A DNA stretch of 64,000 nucleotides. Source: an uncultured Lachnospiraceae bacterium (GTDB taxonomy: Bacteria; Bacillota; Clostridia; Lachnospirales; Lachnospiraceae). Where the stretch lies: positions 1 to 64,000 of the forward strand of contig CANPZE010000013.1 in assembly GCA_947589315.1 (NCBI GenBank), written 5' to 3'. The notes beneath the pieces are model-generated. The model was not told the origin of the DNA and ran no database searches. It worked only from the letters and a program-made list of their open reading frames with translations. Shown here piece after piece: positions 24,797 through 32,850 of this stretch. The translations under genes and the position numbers were made by a program. Within the stretch, counting starts at the first letter, position 1, and each line of letters starts with the position of its first letter.

Positions 24797-25624
24797 TCAT
24801 ATCAACTTCGCAAATAATTTCTTTCGTTTCCCTCTTTCTTTTCTTTTTGTTTTCTTCATCGGCGAATTTGCGGATGTATCTTCCTTCTTTTTCCCTCCCT
24901 TTCGATCGTCCTCGCTGGTGGCTGCCACCTGAGGCACGTCCCCCTTTATCTCCTGAAGGATCTGCTCTAATAATGTGATCTGTTTTTCCTGAATCTCCTC
25001 CTTCTGCCGCAGCAGATAATTCATTTCCTTCTGTAGGCGGGTGCTGACCTCCTGACAGATCCTCTCCTCAGATTCATGGCTCATTTCTTCAATCGTCCCC
25101 CGGATCATCTGGCGGAGCATATTTTCAAACTGGCGCAGCCGCTCTGCTGCCCGGTCCTCCTCAACGTCCCGGGCGGAGGCTGCTTCTGGCCGTTTATCTG
25201 ACAGATAGATAGGGCTTTGGTTCTGTTTCTGCAGCTCTAATTCATAACTTTTCTCCTGCCAGGTCCTCCTCCTTTCATGATCGGCGCGGACCTGCGAAAT
25301 AGAAGTGACCGAAGCCTGCTGGTCCAGCTCTTCCTGCTGCACCTGGCGGTTCAGCTCTTCCCTAAGCCGATATACTCCCTGAGGATCCATATGTTCTATC
25401 TTACCGATATCCGGCAGGATCATTTTAATTGCTTTCAACTGGAAGCCCTGCTCCTTCAGATCCTTTACGGTGCGCAGGAGCTTAATGTCACTGGGCCTGT
25501 AATATCTTTGCTTCTTCTCATTCCGGGGTATCATCAGCCCTAACTCTTCTTCCCAGTATCGAAGCACATGGTTCTCCACCTCGACCATCTTAGCCGCATC
25601 AGAAATCATATAACCTTCCTTCAT
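24797..25624 (-). CDS. MerR-type HTH protein with coiled coil and lysine-rich tail (RacA-like layout)
   Basis: 275 residues. The N-terminus (MISDAAKMVEVENHVLRYWE, then KKQRYYRPSDIKLLRTVKDL) is a MerR-type winged helix. Residues about 85-225 are charged and helical, with heptads suggesting a coiled coil. The last 25 residues are strongly basic (KKTKRKERGKRKKLFAKLI). That order, HTH then coiled coil then basic tail, is that of RacA, which ties chromosome origins to the cell pole in Bacillus; similarity is in layout, not proven homology. GGAGGG lies 7 bases before the ATG. It is followed on neighbouring DNA by a membrane-protein gene on the same strand. Confidence 0.75.
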   Translation of the reverse strand: MKEGYMISDAAKMVEVENHVLRYWEEELGLMIPRNEKKQRYYRPSDIKLLRTVKDLKEQGFQLKAIKMILPDIGKIEHMDPQGVYRLREELNRQVQQEELDQQASVTSISQVRADHERRRTWQEKSYELELQKQNQSPIYLSDKRPEAASARDVEEDRAAERLRQFENMLRQMIRGTIEEMSHESEERICQEVSTRLQKEMNYLLRQKEEIQEKQITLLEQILQEIKGDVPQVAATSEDDRKGGKKKEDTSANSPMKKTKRKERGKRKKLFAKLI

Positions 25625-25648
25625 TGTTTTCCCTCCATCTGTGTCAAT

Positions 25649-26470
25649 CTACATATATTCCTTTAATACCTCTTCAAACAGGCGGGCTCTCTGAGAAGCA
25701 TTATCCTGCTCCTCCAGCCGGCTCTGCCTCTGCCGGATCTCCCGGTCAATCTGGATTTCCTCCAAAAGGCTTGCCAGAAGCTCTTTCATATCCCGGCTGC
25801 CTTCCAGCATTGCCGGCTCTTTCCTGGGAGCTGCAATGCCGGAATCCGGCGATACCGCTTCTTCTCCCTGATTTTCATTCTCCTCAGGCTCCTCCTGCCC
25901 CTTCTCCTGAAAATATTCCATCTGGTAGCGCCGGCTTTCCTCCTGATGGAAATACTCATTTTCCAGACGGGCCCGCATGGTATTTTCCATGTAGTCAATT
26001 AATTGGATGCGGAAAATCCTTCTATGGCGGTGGGAATGGAGCAGCAGCTCTGCGATCCCATGGAGCATTAACAATGTCGATGCGGTAAATCCCAGCAAAA
26101 GATACCATTGCAGGGCAAGTCCATAATACGCCGCCGCAAAGGCCGCCAGAACCCCTGTGCTCAACATAGCGGCAGCTCCATAATATCCCACATTCTCCCA
26201 GCCGATCAATGAAATTCCCAGAAAACGATAACCATACAGATAGCGTTCCACAAAGTTTTCCACATTATGTACGCTGATCCGCAGTTTATAGTATGCTTCA
26301 AATTTAATCATCATCCCCTTCAGCCAATAGTTCTTAGTCGCAGCCATCTGCCCCGATTCCCGGATCAGATAACGGTACAGCAGGACGCCGATCCCCTTCG
26401 CCACAATGGATACCACCGTCAGCGCCATCATGAAATAAAATACATCAAATTGGATTAACCGTTCTCTCAT
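25649..26470 (-). CDS. Conserved membrane protein with charged cytoplasmic tail
   Basis: 273 residues. MRERLIQFDVFYFMMALTVV starts the first membrane segment; two more lie near VGYYGAAAMLSTGVLAAFAA and WYLLLGFTASTLLMLHGIAE. About 120 charged, glutamate-rich residues follow, with coiled-coil character at the end (MKELLASLLEEIQIDREIRQ). The start is set by GGGAGG 5 bases upstream; a longer frame is rejected. The MerR-like gene begins 24 bases after its stop. I do not recognise a family; the pairing suggests the two proteins work together at the membrane. Confidence 0.7.
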   Translation of the reverse strand: MRERLIQFDVFYFMMALTVVSIVAKGIGVLLYRYLIRESGQMAATKNYWLKGMMIKFEAYYKLRISVHNVENFVERYLYGYRFLGISLIGWENVGYYGAAAMLSTGVLAAFAAAYYGLALQWYLLLGFTASTLLMLHGIAELLLHSHRHRRIFRIQLIDYMENTMRARLENEYFHQEESRRYQMEYFQEKGQEEPEENENQGEEAVSPDSGIAAPRKEPAMLEGSRDMKELLASLLEEIQIDREIRQRQSRLEEQDNASQRARLFEEVLKEYM

Positions 26471-26723
26471 TATTACCTCCCATTCTTTCCATATGCAGTC
26501 CATGGCTATTCTGCTCCTATAATCATACTCTGTCTGCCGAAGAATGACCAGATAGCTTTGTCCATCATATTCTTTCCTTCTTCGACAGGTTCCTCCCCTG
26601 TTTTGCATCCTTCCACATCCCGGGGCAGACAATTTGCCCTGGATTGACCTTTTGTGCTGCCTTCGTTATAATTTGAAAGAGTATGGCAGATCATACAGAA
26701 ATTTATCAGAAAGGAATCCGCTT

Positions 26724-27755
26724 ATGCTTTGCCCCTTTGAAACTATTTTCCAGCAATACGGCTACCAGCCTGTCTCCCCTCATATAAACGGACTTTTCTT
26801 CCATTTCCGGCAGGAGCGGGAAATAGGCTATATTATCGTAACGATTGATGAGACCTGCGGGATTCATTTGACACATGACCAATTAGTCCGCATTTCCTGG
26901 CAATTCCGAGATTTTCTGATGGAACGGGAATGCACAGTCAACCACTTCCTTTATCTGCTGGTGACAGACGATCCCAGCTCCGGCAAACGGCTTTTCGACC
27001 AGCAGGAATGCTACTGGCTGGTGGATGTTTCCGAAAGGCAGCTTATGGTGTTCGAGGACTCCGATCCCTATTTTGAGACGCTCAGACGTCCTATAGAAGA
27101 TTACCTGCTCCGGGAACCTGCGAAGGCAATGGATCCGCTGAAACGCTCCCGCCCCGATTTTCTGAAAGCAGGAACCCTGGCTTTGCTCCTGGCTAATGTG
27201 GCTGTATTTTTGCTGACGAGTCTCCTGGCTCCCTTTCTCGCCTCCCAGCCGTGGGAGCAGGGGGCGCTTTACTGGGGAGCCGTGCTCCAGGATCACCAAT
27301 ATTACCGCCTCCTGACCAGTATGTTCCTCCATCAGGGGGCCGACCATCTCTTCAATAATATGCTGGTCCTTCTGCTGATCGGCACCTATGTAGAACGCAA
27401 GACCGGCACCCTGTCCTATCTTATCCTTTATTTTTCTTCCGGACTTCTTGCAGGGTGTACATCAATGGTTTATAATATGTGGCAGGGTGAACATGCCTAT
27501 TCTGTAGGCGCTTCCGGCGCGCTGTTTGGCATAATGGGCGCCTTGCTGTGCATTGTATTATTCAAGCGGGATAAGCAGGAATACAACCTCCGCCAGATCT
27601 TATTCCTGGCGGCCATCAGCCTGTATGGCGGCCTTGTCAGCCAGGGAGTAGACAATGCGGCCCATATCGGCGGCTTTATCAGCGGATTTCTGGTTGCCTG
27701 TCTTCTGATCAAAAAAAGACAGCCCAAAGCTCCCCATGCAGATCCGGCCGGATGA
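26724..27755 (+). CDS. Rhomboid-family intramembrane serine protease
   Basis: 343 residues. A soluble N-terminal domain of about 160 residues is followed by six to seven membrane segments. Catalytic residues are visible: HLFNNM in the second helix, GASGALFG with the nucleophilic serine, and NAAHIGGFISG with the catalytic histidine. It should cleave membrane proteins within or near the bilayer. MLCPFETIFQQYG is chosen as start because AGGA precedes it. The gene is divergent from the membrane-protein/MerR pair and is followed by the flavodoxin/SCP2 gene about 60 bases later. Substrate unknown. Confidence 0.93.
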   Translation: MLCPFETIFQQYGYQPVSPHINGLFFHFRQEREIGYIIVTIDETCGIHLTHDQLVRISWQFRDFLMERECTVNHFLYLLVTDDPSSGKRLFDQQECYWLVDVSERQLMVFEDSDPYFETLRRPIEDYLLREPAKAMDPLKRSRPDFLKAGTLALLLANVAVFLLTSLLAPFLASQPWEQGALYWGAVLQDHQYYRLLTSMFLHQGADHLFNNMLVLLLIGTYVERKTGTLSYLILYFSSGLLAGCTSMVYNMWQGEHAYSVGASGALFGIMGALLCIVLFKRDKQEYNLRQILFLAAISLYGGLVSQGVDNAAHIGGFISGFLVACLLIKKRQPKAPHADPAG

Positions 27756-27813
27756 CCCGGCGGTGATCGGAAATACCGGACATCAGTTATATAGAAAGGC
27801 AGGAACTACAGCT

Positions 27814-28827
27814 ATGCTGAGAGTAAATATTTACTATGGAGGACGAGGCCTGATCGAGGACTCTACCATCTATGTGATGAACAAATTGACCGAGGTTCTG
27901 CAGGAACTAAACGTAGATGTGAAGAAGTACAACCTTTATGAGGATAAACGGGGAATCTCTGTCCTTCCCAAGACCTTGAAAGAAGCGGACGCCATTATCC
28001 TTGCCGCTTCCGTGGAATGGTTTGGCATTGGGGGGTTCCTACAGCAGTTTCTGGATTCCTGCTGGCTGTATGGCGATAAAGAGAAGATCCGTTCCCTTTA
28101 TATGATGCCCGTAGTCATTTCCACTACTTACGGAGAAAAGGATGCCCAGTGTATGCTTGTCAAAGCCTGGGAGACCCTGGGCGGCCTCCCCTGCAATGGG
28201 ATCTGCGCCTATGTGGCCGACTATACAGAATTTGAGACGAACCCGGACTATGCCCTCTTAATCGAAAAGGAGGCTGAGAGTTTCTACCGCACCTTTTCCA
28301 AGAAACGGAAGATCTTCCCCACCAGCACCAATGCGGTATGTGAAAATGTAATGCGCTCCAGCAGCATTAACCTGACCCCCCAGGAGAGCGAGCAGCTTTC
28401 CATGTATGTTTCCGATGACAAATATGTGAAGAAACAAAAGCAGGATATTGAAGAACTCACCCAGATGTTTCGGGGGATGCTGGGCAATGGAGAAGAGGAA
28501 GAGAAGAACAAGGATCCCTATATCACAGCGATCACCGATCACTTTTATCCCTCTCCGGATATCTCTCTGTCCTACTCCTTATATCTGCAGGATATGGGCA
28601 AGGCACTGGTGATCCAGGTAGACGGAAGGGAATTGGACTGTTTCTATCAGGAGACGGAAAAGGCGGATGCAGATGTGGTGGCCAAGCTGAATCAGAAAAT
28701 CTTTGACAATATTGTGGCGGGAACGGCGACCCTGCAGGGTTCTTTCATGGCGGGCATGATTACGGCCAAAGGAGAATTTAAGCATCTGCGCACCTTTGAT
28801 ATCCTGTTCCGCTTTGCAGAAAACTGA
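27814..28827 (+). CDS. Flavodoxin-fold / SCP2 sterol-carrier-domain fusion
   Basis: 337 residues. The first half is flavodoxin-like (MLRVNIYYGGRGLIEDSTIY, DAIILAASVEWFGIGGFLQQ, VVISTTYGE), resembling NADPH-dependent FMN reductases. A linker leads to a C-terminal domain (SLSYSLYLQDMGKALVIQVD and NIVAGTATLQGSFMAGMITA) of the SCP2 type, which binds hydrophobic ligands. An FMN enzyme acting on a lipid-like substrate is an inference. An upstream frame overlapping the rhomboid stop exists, but AGGA before MLRVNIYY supports the shorter start. Likely cotranscribed with the rhomboid and HIT genes. Confidence 0.78.
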   Translation: MLRVNIYYGGRGLIEDSTIYVMNKLTEVLQELNVDVKKYNLYEDKRGISVLPKTLKEADAIILAASVEWFGIGGFLQQFLDSCWLYGDKEKIRSLYMMPVVISTTYGEKDAQCMLVKAWETLGGLPCNGICAYVADYTEFETNPDYALLIEKEAESFYRTFSKKRKIFPTSTNAVCENVMRSSSINLTPQESEQLSMYVSDDKYVKKQKQDIEELTQMFRGMLGNGEEEEKNKDPYITAITDHFYPSPDISLSYSLYLQDMGKALVIQVDGRELDCFYQETEKADADVVAKLNQKIFDNIVAGTATLQGSFMAGMITAKGEFKHLRTFDILFRFAEN

Positions 28828-28869
28828 TCGATATAAATTTTAAACAGCATTTTTTAAGGAGGTATTATC

Positions 28870-29289
28870 ATGAACAAGATCACCCAGCCAGATTGTATTT
28901 TTTGTAAGATTGCCAACGGAGAAATCCCCTCTTCCACTATTTATGAGGATGATGATTTCAAGGTGATCCTGGATATCAACCCGGCTTCCAAAGGACACGC
29001 TATCATTATCCCCAAGAACCACGGGGCCGATCTGTATGAATTGTCCCAGGAGGATGCCGGCAAGATCATGGGCGTTGCCCAAAAATGTGCCGTTGCAATG
29101 AAAAAGGCTTTGCACTGTGATGGACTGAACGTACTTCAAAATAACGGAGAAATCGCCGGCCAGACTGTATTTCACCTCCATGTACACCTGATCCCCCGCT
29201 ATAAGGGAGATACCGTAAATATCAACTGGACGCACGGAGAAGCGGAGGACGCCCAGAAGCTGGCAGAAGAGATCCGCCAGGCATTCTGA
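28870..29289 (+). CDS. HIT family nucleotide-binding protein
   Basis: 139 residues of the Hint branch. CIFCKIANGEIP (9-20) gives the zinc-type cysteines, and the histidine triad is HLHVHLIPR near 113. These proteins hydrolyse AMP-lysine and other adenosine phosphoramidates. AAGGAGG precedes the ATG. It lies 42 bases after the flavodoxin/SCP2 gene and is the last of that rightward run. Confidence 0.95.
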   Translation: MNKITQPDCIFCKIANGEIPSSTIYEDDDFKVILDINPASKGHAIIIPKNHGADLYELSQEDAGKIMGVAQKCAVAMKKALHCDGLNVLQNNGEIAGQTVFHLHVHLIPRYKGDTVNINWTHGEAEDAQKLAEEIRQAF

Positions 29290-29323
29290 ATAAGAGCCTC
29301 CGCCCTATCTTTCATATTACGGC

Positions 29324-29356
29324 CTGCGGCGCCCCAGAGAATCCAGGACGCCGCAG
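29324..29356. terminator. Hairpin between HIT and malQ genes
   Basis: CTGCGGCG (29324-29331) pairs with CGCCGCAG (29349-29356) around a 17-base loop. Neither side has a good U-run, so calling it a terminator rests on its place between convergent genes. Confidence 0.35.
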
Positions 29357-29402
29357 CAGTAATAACAGGGGCTTGATAAGCTCCCAAACCGTTTTATTTC
29401 TT

Positions 29403-30914
29403 TTATCTTCCATAGATCTTACAATATTTCTTCAGTCTGCGGATATGCTTCTGGGTAAACTGTCCCGGCAGCATCCTCCACCGCCAGTTGATCCCTACAG
29501 TGGAGGGCAGATTCATTCTGGCAGAATTGTCTAATTCCAGAATATCCTGCATCTGAAAAATGGCCGTATTGGCTATGCTGCCATATCCTGCCCGGATCAC
29601 TGACCTGGGAATTTCCTTCTTAGAAGAAATATTCAAATAGCGGTACAGATATTTTAGTTCCTTTTTCTTTTTGTCCTTATAATAACCCACCAAAGTCTCA
29701 TTGTCATGGGTTCCCCCATATACAATACAATTGCTGCTATCATAATTATGAGGGAGGTATTCGCTGTCTGAATTCCCGTCAAAGGCAAATTCCAGGATCT
29801 TCATTCCCGGCCATCCGGTCTTCCGAATCAGTTTCCTTACGTTCGGCCCCACTACGCCTAAATCCTCGGCGATAATATCTGCCTTCGGCGTAGCTTTTTT
29901 TATTACATCCGTCAACTTCCGTCCCGGTCCCTTTTTCCATTTCCCGTCTACAGCAGTAGGACAGGATACAGGGATAGACCAGTAATTCACAATGCCGATA
30001 AAATGATCGATCCTGATAATATCATACAGCCTGGCATTGGCCTCCATCCGCTTCTCCCACCACTGGAAGCCGGAAGCCTCCATGGCCTTCCAATCATATA
30101 ACGGGTTCCCCCAGCGCTGGCCATCGGCAGAAAAACAATCTGGCGGAACTCCTGCAACATGGATCGGCTTCTTTCTTTCATCCAGTTCAAACAATTCTCC
30201 CCGGGCCCATACGTCTGCGCTGTCCATTGCCACATACAGAGGGATGTCCCCTATGATACGGATTTTCTTTCCATTGGCATACTTTTTCAGCCTGCCCCAC
30301 TGTTCAAAGAAGGTATACTGGCAGAACTTCCAGAACAGGATATCCCGTTCCAAAAGCTTTCGATAGCGGTCCATTGCCTGTTTCTTGCGGAAACGGATCT
30401 CTTCCTCCCAAAGGAGCCATTCCTGATTATCAAAATGGAATTTTAATGCCATATACAGGCTATAGTCCTCCAGCCAGTACTTATTCCTGCGACAGAACTT
30501 CCGATAGCTTTCCTTCTCCTGAAAATCACTTCTCTCAAAGGCTTTTTCCAGGACAGAAAAACGCTTCTGGAATAATAAGGCATAATCTATATCAGAAAGA
30601 TCGGCTCCCCAATCCATATCTACCTCATTGGGCTGGAGAAGGCCTTCCTGTATCAACTCATCCAGGTCAATAAAATAGGGATTCCCGGCAAAGGCTGAAA
30701 ATGACTGGTATGGACTGTCCCCAAAACTGGTGGGGCCTACCGGGAGCACCTGCCAGTATTTTTGCCCTGCCTGCGCCAGCTGATCCACAAATTCATAAGC
30801 TGCCTTTCCTAAAGTCCCTATTCCATAAGGCGAGGGCAGGCTGCTGACCGGCATCAGGATGCCTGCTCCTCTCTCATTCAAATATCTGTTTTCTACCACA
30901 CTCATATTCTCCAT
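29403..30914 (-). CDS. malQ: 4-alpha-glucanotransferase (amylomaltase)
   Basis: Transfers alpha-1,4-glucan segments between maltodextrins in the cytoplasm. About 503 residues of GH77: MPVSSLPSPYGIGTLG near the N-terminus, IRIDHFIGIVNYW with the nucleophile region, IIAEDLGVVGP with the acid/base, and GTHDNETLVGYY with the third acid. The length fits the family. The start is uncertain: MENMSVVENRY has only a weak ribosome site and lies just after the fliS stop, suggesting translational coupling. It is the last gene of flagellin-fliS-malQ, an unexpected partner for flagellar genes. Confidence 0.92.
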   Translation of the reverse strand: MENMSVVENRYLNERGAGILMPVSSLPSPYGIGTLGKAAYEFVDQLAQAGQKYWQVLPVGPTSFGDSPYQSFSAFAGNPYFIDLDELIQEGLLQPNEVDMDWGADLSDIDYALLFQKRFSVLEKAFERSDFQEKESYRKFCRRNKYWLEDYSLYMALKFHFDNQEWLLWEEEIRFRKKQAMDRYRKLLERDILFWKFCQYTFFEQWGRLKKYANGKKIRIIGDIPLYVAMDSADVWARGELFELDERKKPIHVAGVPPDCFSADGQRWGNPLYDWKAMEASGFQWWEKRMEANARLYDIIRIDHFIGIVNYWSIPVSCPTAVDGKWKKGPGRKLTDVIKKATPKADIIAEDLGVVGPNVRKLIRKTGWPGMKILEFAFDGNSDSEYLPHNYDSSNCIVYGGTHDNETLVGYYKDKKKKELKYLYRYLNISSKKEIPRSVIRAGYGSIANTAIFQMQDILELDNSARMNLPSTVGINWRWRMLPGQFTQKHIRRLKKYCKIYGR

Positions 30915-30918
30915 TCTA

Positions 30919-31398
30919 TCAAGCCTGATATCCCCGGCTGCTCTCGGTTCCATCTACTAAAACCTCGTTCAGGCTGTCCTTGCCGTAGGTCAGTCCTGCA
31001 TATACCTGCTGGGAGTTCTCCATAACCGGAGGAGAGGTGTCCTGCTTTGCCACCTCTTCAAAGCTGTCCAGCAGCCCCCGGATCATCTTCTGGCAGGTGT
31101 CCAGATGAACAGGGGTCTGTTTGACTAAGGTAGCCACATACTGCTCATTGATATAACGGTACAGCTCCCGAAGACGCAGCGCCAGATGATATTGGAAGTC
31201 CAAGCTTCCCCGCAGTTCCTGAAGCAGTCCCTGGGCGCGTTTCATTTCCTGGGCCGCCTCTTCTTTATTGCCTTCCTGATAATAAAGGACCGCCGTATCC
31301 ACACTGTCCAATATCAATTCATACATGATCACCACCAGCTCGCTCCGGTTAGCCTGAGCGACCCGGGCAGTATACACCTTCTGCTTTTCTCTGTCCAT
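30919..31398 (-). CDS. fliS: Flagellin export chaperone FliS
   Basis: Binds the C-terminus of flagellin in the cytoplasm and keeps it unpolymerised for export. About 159 residues with the FliS helices: YTARVAQANRSELVVIMYEL, LLQELRGSLDFQYHLALRLR, and LYRYINEQYVATLVKQ. The C-terminal 35 residues are less conserved. MDREKQKV is preferred to MDSMDREK because the GGGGG tract abuts the first ATG and is correctly spaced for the second. It follows the flagellin gene by about 30 bases. Confidence 0.92.
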   Translation of the reverse strand: MDREKQKVYTARVAQANRSELVVIMYELILDSVDTAVLYYQEGNKEEAAQEMKRAQGLLQELRGSLDFQYHLALRLRELYRYINEQYVATLVKQTPVHLDTCQKMIRGLLDSFEEVAKQDTSPPVMENSQQVYAGLTYGKDSLNEVLVDGTESSRGYQA

Positions 31399-31429
31399 AC
31401 TATCCATCCCCCTTTTTTCCTGACATTAT

Positions 31430-32791
31430 TTAGCTTTGCAGCAGATTCATTACCTGCTGGGGACGGTTGTTGGCCTGGGTCAGCATAGAGGTAGCTACCT
31501 GGGAGAGTACATCCTGCTGGGTATACTGGGTCATTTCATCGGCAATATCTGTATCAAAGATCCGGGACATTGCTCCGGTTACATTTTCGCTGCTGATATC
31601 AAGACTGCTGATCGTGCTTTCCAGACGATTCTCATAAGCCCCTAAAGTAGAGCGGGTGTTAGAAATATTCTGAATCGCATTGCTCAGGCGGTCAATGGAA
31701 GTAGTAGCTGCCGCCTGGCTGCACAGGTTGATAGAATCATTTCCATTGATATCCCGCAGATTCAGGTTGGCGCAGGACACCTCCGGGAAGTCCATATCCA
31801 GGGTCTGATGCTCATTGGCGCCGATCTGCAGGGTCATATAACCGGCATCGTAGACATTCAGATTGAAGGTTCCAGTAACCGTGGAATCCAAAGACAACTG
31901 CATCTGAAATCCTCCATTGTCTATGATTGTAATGTAATTTCCCTGGGCGTCATAAGTGGCCGTCTTATTGAACCCGTCTCCCAGCGTGATCTTGGCATCT
32001 TTTCCTCTGTAATCCGTCCTCGTCTCCTCTCCCGGATACTGTACCGAGATCAGCTGCGAGGATCCGGCAGCCCTCGTGGTAAGCTTCAGTCCGCCTCCCG
32101 CCTGCTGCTCCACATCAATATTCATCGGATCACACATATTCATCACTTTTTCCTGCACACTGGCATCCGTATCATTTGAGGTTATAGAAAGAGTATATCC
32201 ATTTAATCCAATATTATAAGGCTCTTCTCCCGGTCCCGGTATGGTATAGGTCAGAACGGTAGAAGCCGCTGCCCCCAGCTGATCCACCTTCACCGAATAC
32301 TCCCCGCTGAGTACTTGCATAGACGCCGTCATTGCATTGACGCCTGCATTATCGCTGAAAATTGTACGGGCTGCAGATCCATCCAGCAATGTATGGCCAT
32401 TAAATTCCGTAGTCTCCGAGATACGATCGATCTCGTCCAGCATCTCATCTACCTCCATCTGGATGGATTGCCTGTCGTCCAGATTGTACACATCGTTGGC
32501 TGCCTGAACCGCCAGCTCATGGATACGCTGTAAAATATTTTCCACCTCGCCCAGGGCGCCTTCTGCGATCTGGATCACAGACTCCCCGTCTGCTGCGTTG
32601 CGGGATGCCTGATCCAGCGCGCGGATCTGGGTACGCATTTTATTAGAGATTGCCAGACCGGCCGAATCATCCGCCGCCTTGTTGATCTTATATCCAGAAC
32701 TAAGACGCTCCAGACTGGAAGACAGTCTTCTGTCTGACCGTTTTAAATTAACATTTGCCAATTGTGCTGATACATTGTGATTGATTCGCAT
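31430..32791 (-). CDS. hag: Flagellin
   Basis: Filament subunit of 453 residues. The conserved N-terminal D0/D1 (MRINHNVSAQLANVNLKRSD, SGYKINKAADDSAGLAIS) and C-terminal D1/D0 (GAYENRLESTISSLDISSEN, SQVATSMLTQANNRPQQVMN) flank a variable centre of about 230 residues. The segment QRIHELAVQAAN keeps most of the TLR5 contact motif, with His where enteric flagellins have a second Arg. Three cysteines (VMNMCDP, EVSCANL, INLCSQA) are unusual. GGAGGAAAAGGAGG before the ATG holds two GGA motifs of the kind CsrA binds (inference). No other filament or hook genes are in the window. Confidence 0.97.
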   Translation of the reverse strand: MRINHNVSAQLANVNLKRSDRRLSSSLERLSSGYKINKAADDSAGLAISNKMRTQIRALDQASRNAADGESVIQIAEGALGEVENILQRIHELAVQAANDVYNLDDRQSIQMEVDEMLDEIDRISETTEFNGHTLLDGSAARTIFSDNAGVNAMTASMQVLSGEYSVKVDQLGAAASTVLTYTIPGPGEEPYNIGLNGYTLSITSNDTDASVQEKVMNMCDPMNIDVEQQAGGGLKLTTRAAGSSQLISVQYPGEETRTDYRGKDAKITLGDGFNKTATYDAQGNYITIIDNGGFQMQLSLDSTVTGTFNLNVYDAGYMTLQIGANEHQTLDMDFPEVSCANLNLRDINGNDSINLCSQAAATTSIDRLSNAIQNISNTRSTLGAYENRLESTISSLDISSENVTGAMSRIFDTDIADEMTQYTQQDVLSQVATSMLTQANNRPQQVMNLLQS

Positions 32792-32850
32792 GATTTATTT
32801 CCTCCTTTTCCTCCAGATGGTTCTCCATTCCGGATCTCTGCTCTTCTGCG

